Shown here piece after piece: positions 59,786-64,000 of a DNA stretch of 64,000 nt. Each line of letters opens with the position of its first letter. Within the stretch, counting starts at the first letter, position 1. This DNA is from JARIHD01 sp036392795. Its GTDB lineage: Bacteria; Patescibacteriota; Saccharimonadia; Saccharimonadales; UBA4665. The translations under genes and the position numbers were made by a program. The stretch covers positions 1 through 64,000 of the forward strand of contig DASVXH010000083.1 of NCBI GenBank assembly GCA_036392795.1. Direction: 5' to 3'. The notes beneath the pieces were generated by a model, which did no database searches, was not told where the DNA came from, and was given only the letters and a program-made list of their open reading frames with translations.

Positions 59786-60592
59786 CTAACTCCGCCAGCC
59801 TTGTTTGACTGCCCGTAGCTCTGAAATATCCAGCTCTCCGCAGTCTACCTTGGACTGTATCTTGTCCAAAATAAGCTGCTTCTGTTCCGACGTCAGCACC
59901 TGCGAAACCTGGCCATACCGATCAATAATCATACTGCGAGCGATTACGCTGCGACCGGGACTGTGATAGAACGTGCCATGGGCTACGTCTACCCGCAAAA
60001 AACGGTTGTCATCATAAGGAAAATCATACGTAACAAGCCGGTTCCTACCTGAATCATCATGCACAATTATCCTGGCCGTAGCGGGTGGGGAGGAGGGCAT
60101 TACCACAATAGTCACCACAGGCAAATCATGAGCCTGCGCCAATTGAATAAGTGCCGCATTGCGCTCCGAATTACCCAACGCCCGGCCAGCCGCAGTCGTT
60201 TTGAGCATCACGCCAGCTACCCTTACACCTTCAAAGGTCAGGTCAACTTGATTATATTCACTCGTTTTAGCCGGGCGCAGGAGATCTTGTAAATAATCCT
60301 TTCGGCCGTTCTTAATCTCGCCTCCACAATCCACACGCGACATTCCTCGTATGGACTGGGTTTTGGGGCTGCTCAAAATCAGACCGCCTTCGCCGCAAAA
60401 TGTACCCTGATGACGGTTCGTCACCAGGCTCGTAGCAAGCACGCCCTCTCGTTTTGACCCTATCTCTGCGAATCTTTTCTCAACATTCCCCAAAGAAACG
60501 TGAACCAAAAAGCGATAATCTTCCGTAGGCTGATACACCCGTTCCAGGGGCTTAGATACCGCTAAGTTTGTGAACGAGTATTTGGCCTTCAT
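59786..60592 (-). CDS. Hypothetical protein, 268 aa
   Basis: Not recognised. A soluble alpha/beta protein. A segment near residues 120-170 (VRVAGVMLKTTAAGRALGNSERNAALIQLAQAHDLPVVTIVV, shown here only as a landmark by its ends VRVAGV and VTIVV) reads like a Rossmann-type strand-helix-strand. Its ATG directly abuts the stop of the lytic transglycosylase gene upstream on the minus strand, so the two are cotranscribed and probably coupled. Confidence 0.6.
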   Translation of the reverse strand: MKAKYSFTNLAVSKPLERVYQPTEDYRFLVHVSLGNVEKRFAEIGSKREGVLATSLVTNRHQGTFCGEGGLILSSPKTQSIRGMSRVDCGGEIKNGRKDYLQDLLRPAKTSEYNQVDLTFEGVRVAGVMLKTTAAGRALGNSERNAALIQLAQAHDLPVVTIVVMPSSPPATARIIVHDDSGRNRLVTYDFPYDDNRFLRVDVAHGTFYHSPGRSVIARSMIIDRYGQVSQVLTSEQKQLILDKIQSKVDCGELDISELRAVKQGWRS

Positions 60593-61315
60593 CTACTGGT
60601 GTCCGGCATTGGCTGCATCCAGCAAACGGGAGCCACCGCGTTCTGCCCAGCGCTCGAATGTCGGGCTTTTTTGCGCACGACGTTCGCGCCACATATTAAA
60701 AGCGTCACGGGAATAGATAACGGGCTGCGGGTCGCGCAGGCCTTCGCCCTTTTCCAGAGCACTGGCCGTTCCCGGACCGCCATTATAGCCCGCAGCAATT
60801 AGCTCAACCGTCGCTGTCCATTCCGGACCCTGCTTGGCAGTGCCAAATTCGTCGCGCAAATAGGCCAAATAGGCTGTACCAAATTCAATGTTAGTACGTG
60901 GATTCATCAGGTCGTAGCTGGTACGCGGTTCTTTTAGGAATTTTGCCGCGATGTCCTGGCTGGTCGGGCCAGTCACTTGCATCAGACCCTTAGCACCAGC
61001 TTCGCTTTCGGCCCGTGCATAACCGCCGGATTCCATCGTTATAATGATAGCTATCAGGTTGGGATCAACATTATATTTTTTGCCCATCTCGGCTATTATA
61101 CCGTCCCATCGGCGCACCGAAGGCGGAATCCACCGCGCCGTAACACCTTCTGGCCGATAAGGAAGAGGCGTTTGTGTATCGTGAATAAAACTTGCAGTCG
61201 CCATGCCTGCCAGCGTAACTATTACACCCAGCGCCAACATAATGCAGTCCCGCCAGGAAACGGATCGTACACCCAACCGCCTCTTAAGTTGTGACATATT
61301 CATACGAATAATCAT
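60593..61315 (-). CDS. Membrane-anchored lytic transglycosylase (SLT family)
   Basis: Cleaves peptidoglycan glycan strands to 1,6-anhydro products. An N-terminal basic stretch and one hydrophobic helix (about 25-43) anchor the protein facing outward. The SLT domain has the catalytic Glu95 in TMESGGYA, then GAKGLMQVTG, NIEFGTAYLAYL and AAGYNGGPG. The ATG at 61315 has GAGGG 4 nt upstream; 61348 lacks a site. A role in the cell's own wall turnover or in opening host cells is possible. Confidence 0.88.
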   Translation of the reverse strand: MIIRMNMSQLKRRLGVRSVSWRDCIMLALGVIVTLAGMATASFIHDTQTPLPYRPEGVTARWIPPSVRRWDGIIAEMGKKYNVDPNLIAIIITMESGGYARAESEAGAKGLMQVTGPTSQDIAAKFLKEPRTSYDLMNPRTNIEFGTAYLAYLRDEFGTAKQGPEWTATVELIAAGYNGGPGTASALEKGEGLRDPQPVIYSRDAFNMWRERRAQKSPTFERWAERGGSRLLDAANAGHQ

Positions 61316-61424
61316 ATCACCCTCTGCAACGAATAGCAGGTAAAACATGTACCCAGTACTACAATTTCGAAATTAATCATAATAAGTGATATAGTTTATT
61401 TTATAAAATAAAGGAACTTCCCAA

Positions 61425-62081
61425 GTGTCCGAACAACGACCCAGTGATGATTTTGAAAGACACCCCGATATCCGCACCCTGCAAGGTGTAGATGGCGGAG
61501 AGGACGCAGACCACCTGCACGAAACAGTATTAGGAAAGCTTGACCTCTTTTTAGATGCTCCAGTCCTTGCAAGGGTCGCCGACATTCCCATTGATCACAC
61601 CCTAACTATCCATTCACTCTCGATAGAAGGCAGGGAAGAAAGCGTAACCTTTCGCAGGCATCCCGACAACCAACAGACCGCCCAGCAGCAGTGGACGGTA
61701 ATACGAAAAGAGGGCGACGAATATATTGAAGAGCCCGCCAACCTTGAAGGTTCATTCGCTACTGTCTGGGGCCTAGGCGAAACCGACGACATCAGGGTGC
61801 GCCAACACGTTCACTTTGCCTATACGGTATCCTACCGGTTGCGTTTTCGTCATGGCAGCGACGTACCGGGCACATCTTGCGAAGACTATGATTTTCCGGA
61901 AGAAATGATAGATCACTCAGTTATAGAGCAATACCTTGCCGGCGATGATCCAAACGCATACGTGTGTCGCGGCGCCGACGGGCTGTTATATTACAACGCA
62001 CTCGATACTCGCAGATCATACCGGGCGGTTACGGGCCAAGTGACATCGGTCACCATCGAACCAGTTACACAGCCCCAGTAG
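61425..62081 (+). CDS. Hypothetical protein, 218 aa
   Basis: Not recognised. An acidic, strand-rich soluble protein with two Cys in the C-terminal half. GTG start with AAAGGAA about 11 nt upstream; a TATAGT box (near 61389) gives a leader of about 30 nt. Divergent from the lytic transglycosylase. Confidence 0.6.
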   Translation: MSEQRPSDDFERHPDIRTLQGVDGGEDADHLHETVLGKLDLFLDAPVLARVADIPIDHTLTIHSLSIEGREESVTFRRHPDNQQTAQQQWTVIRKEGDEYIEEPANLEGSFATVWGLGETDDIRVRQHVHFAYTVSYRLRFRHGSDVPGTSCEDYDFPEEMIDHSVIEQYLAGDDPNAYVCRGADGLLYYNALDTRRSYRAVTGQVTSVTIEPVTQPQ

Positions 62082-62138
62082 TTCCATAATTCTCAAAAGC
62101 CTATGCATGACCTCAAAATATGCTATGCTGGGCTGCAT

Positions 62139-62840
62139 ATGAAGAAAAAACAATTATCCATCTTTGACGTTGACCGGACACTCTTTAATGGTCCATCCAC
62201 CGAATGGGCACTCAAAAGCCTGGCAAAAGGCGGACTGTTAAAACAGCACACAGCAACTCTAGCCAAACTGGACCGGATGAATAATCCAGATGGCGATCAA
62301 GTACCTTATATCAGCGCAGTCGGAAAGGTACTGGCCAGCGTTATTGGTGATGTGCCAATAGATGCACTGCAGCGCAACGCCACAGAAGCCGCCAATGCAT
62401 GGCGCAAGATGGTCTTTCGCGAAATGGAACAAGAGATTGGTGAGGCACAGCAAAGAGGACGAATTCTGGTTATCTCACATGGCCCCGATGCATTTATTCG
62501 CCCCTTCGCCAAACTTATACGGGCCGACTACGCGATTGGCAGAAGTCCTGAAGACTTTACCGAACGTCGCAAACCAAAAAAGCTCGTCATGGCCGCAACT
62601 GCCTGCTTGAACGCGGGTATTGATTTTGCATGGTCCAACCCGGACTGGGAAACTACGGTGTACGGCGATGACCCCAACGATGTTCCGCTGCTGCAGTTAG
62701 CCACGGCTCCCGTACTTGTCAATCCGATGACCGCCGAACTGCGCGAATACGGCAAAGCTGAGGGCTGGCGAATCCTTGATTGCGCAGGTATCAATCAGTA
62801 CGGCGAATACGGGTATCTGGAAGGTAGATTTGTGGCATAG
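62139..62840 (+). CDS. HAD-superfamily phosphatase (SerB-like subgroup)
   Basis: 233 residues with motif I FDVDRTLF (Asp10 nucleophile, Asp12), a helical cap, motif II VISHGP, a Lys in RKPKKL, and motif IV YGDDPNDVPLL. Such HAD-IB-like proteins act on phosphoserine, lipid phosphates or nucleotides; the substrate is not evident. ATG 62139 is preferred over 62103: TGC-TATGCT (62121-62129) lies between them and ends 9 nt before it. Confidence 0.78.
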   Translation: MKKKQLSIFDVDRTLFNGPSTEWALKSLAKGGLLKQHTATLAKLDRMNNPDGDQVPYISAVGKVLASVIGDVPIDALQRNATEAANAWRKMVFREMEQEIGEAQQRGRILVISHGPDAFIRPFAKLIRADYAIGRSPEDFTERRKPKKLVMAATACLNAGIDFAWSNPDWETTVYGDDPNDVPLLQLATAPVLVNPMTAELREYGKAEGWRILDCAGINQYGEYGYLEGRFVA

Positions 62841-62855
62841 TCTGCGGAGTCATAT

Positions 62856-62884
62856 TGCCCGTCAACCCTATCTACAGTATTATG
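62856..62884 (+). promoter_or_regulatory. Promoter of the right-edge gene
   Basis: TTGCCC (62856-62861), a 17-nt spacer and TATTAT (62879-62884). The leader is about 23 nt with a GAGG Shine-Dalgarno. Confidence 0.65.
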
Positions 62885-62913
62885 GGGTCCATTAGAGTAA
62901 ACAAAGAGGTCTT

Positions 62914-64000
62914 ATGCATATCGAGAGAACTGGATTTCTATATACTGCCGACACTGCCGGTAACCACGTCTTAGCACCCTTGATCAATCCCGATTCGATA
63001 CCAGCCGAACTCCAAATCGAACTGGCAGCATATGCCCAAGATCATCTAAGACACCAGGAGGTACACGACGACGGCGAGTGGCGACTGCGCGAAGATGGCG
63101 AGCTGGCTCCCATTCTAGCGTACATTCAAGACGCCCCAGAATGGCGATACCTTATTGGCGGCGATGTCGAAGTCAGTCCGGAAGCCTATGAAGCAGGCAA
63201 GCAGGCAGTGCATAACGTCGTAGACAGTTCGACACTCGACAATCAATCCAACAGCATAGCCGAACGTGCAGCCTTATCCGAGCAAGCCATTGAAGTCTGG
63301 CGCACAACAAATGCAGTCGATTGCACGCTAGTATTGGGGCGCGGAGACCCCGAAGGCGCCGATTGGTTTCGGGGCAGACGGGACCAAGAAGGTAACTTAC
63401 CGCCAAACGCTCTCACCGACGAGCAATACGCCGAATTCTCGCACGATCTTCGAAAACTGGCCGGTGACAACGAGGGTTTTCTGGCCTTTATCATGGCGGA
63501 GTATGTACACGATCTAGCTAAAAGCGGCGCCTTGGTTCGCCTGGCAAACATGGCCGGCATAGACACCGTTGGTCATACCCATGACGACATTCTTCACGAC
63601 GTCATCGCGGATCAAAACATCTGCGATACCTTGCTACCGACACTAGCTAAAGTCAAAGAATTCAGCCCCAAAGCGTACGATCTGGCGGTCGAGATTCTAA
63701 GTATTAACGTCAATTACGCGCAACTGCTAACTGGTGAAGCTCCAGCTAGAGTTATCAACGAACTCCGAGGTATTGACCCGCAGGTACTCGGACTTTTCTT
63801 TTTTAAGCATCGCTTGGATATCGCTGGGGCTTTGGGTCATCGGCAACACGCCGGATCGCTCACCATGGACAAGGAAACGTATCAGGACATGGTTGATTTG
63901 GAGTGGGCCATAACCACAAATGAACTCCCCGATGATGCCACCGCTCGTTACAAGGCCTATATTCGCAAACGCGGCCTACGCATGGGTAGCGAAGACATTT
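62914..64000 (+). CDS. Hypothetical protein with HD-like motifs, 3' truncated by window edge
   Basis: The frame is open from ATG 62914 to the right edge (at least 362 residues). AAAGAGG precedes the start. It is not a recognised family, but VHDLAKSG (His199-Asp200) followed by HTHDDILHD (221-229) resembles the His/Asp clusters of HD-type metal-dependent phosphohydrolases. No signal peptide or membrane helix is seen in the visible part. Function cannot be given without the C-terminus. Confidence 0.65.
   Translation, partial: MHIERTGFLYTADTAGNHVLAPLINPDSIPAELQIELAAYAQDHLRHQEVHDDGEWRLREDGELAPILAYIQDAPEWRYLIGGDVEVSPEAYEAGKQAVHNVVDSSTLDNQSNSIAERAALSEQAIEVWRTTNAVDCTLVLGRGDPEGADWFRGRRDQEGNLPPNALTDEQYAEFSHDLRKLAGDNEGFLAFIMAEYVHDLAKSGALVRLANMAGIDTVGHTHDDILHDVIADQNICDTLLPTLAKVKEFSPKAYDLAVEILSINVNYAQLLTGEAPARVINELRGIDPQVLGLFFFKHRLDIAGALGHRQHAGSLTMDKETYQDMVDLEWAITTNELPDDATARYKAYIRKRGLRMGSEDI

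Overview
The window (GC content roughly half) reads as a chromosome segment of a candidate-phyla-radiation bacterium, most likely Candidatus Saccharibacteria (TM7). The evidence is the absence of rpmD (L30) between rpsE and rplO, short 1-nt-overlapping ribosomal genes, cysteine-poor (zinc-free) S14, L33 and L36, a high share of unrecognised small proteins, and a standard code in which TGA is a genuine stop (4200-4202, 41970-41972). No insertion sequence, prophage or CRISPR array was seen.

Layout. 1-5.5 kb: fusA (cut by the left edge), an orphan chorismate mutase, a phospholipid-synthase/lipid-kinase pair, and tuf. 5.6-10.1 kb: one 1500-residue protein joining a zincin-like metalloprotease to an ABC1/UbiB-like kinase. 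10.1-32.2 kb: the ribosomal superoperon, cut into blocks. rpsJ stands alone behind its own terminator, then accessory genes, then rplC to rplO without a break, then a small RNA, a secreted SGNH esterase, a cytochrome P450, secY and a Pr6Pr membrane protein, then infA-rpmJ-rpsM-rpsK-rpsD-rpoA-rplQ-rplM-rpsI. 32.3-38.5 kb: an RNA m5C methyltransferase, trpS behind what looks like a Trp attenuator, a C39-like/RluA fusion, holB and a TPR protein. 39-42.4 kb: tRNA-Thr(UGU), tRNA-Tyr and tRNA-Thr(GGU) followed by rpmG, the order of the ancient tuf-linked tRNA cluster. 42.4-48.1 kb (minus strand): a GT4-GH57-GH15 glycogen/alpha-glucan operon and glutamate dehydrogenase. 48-64 kb: an accessory region with AlkA, a HisG-like protein, a SpoT-type HD hydrolase, a MarR regulator, a pilin, a lytic transglycosylase, HAD phosphatases and many proteins of unknown function.

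Two modes of gene expression can be read from the DNA. Ribosomal operons carry Shine-Dalgarno motifs and overlapping stop/start codons. Many single genes instead place a -10 hexamer, often with an upstream TGN, about 6 nt before the start codon, which predicts leaderless mRNAs. Several start codons were chosen on that basis.

The most unusual items are the predicted leaderless architecture, the trpS attenuator with a leaderless 28-residue leader peptide, a P450 with all its diagnostic motifs, the protease-kinase giant, the C39-RluA fusion, the HisG-like orphan, and an EF-G whose NKxD motif reads NKIN.
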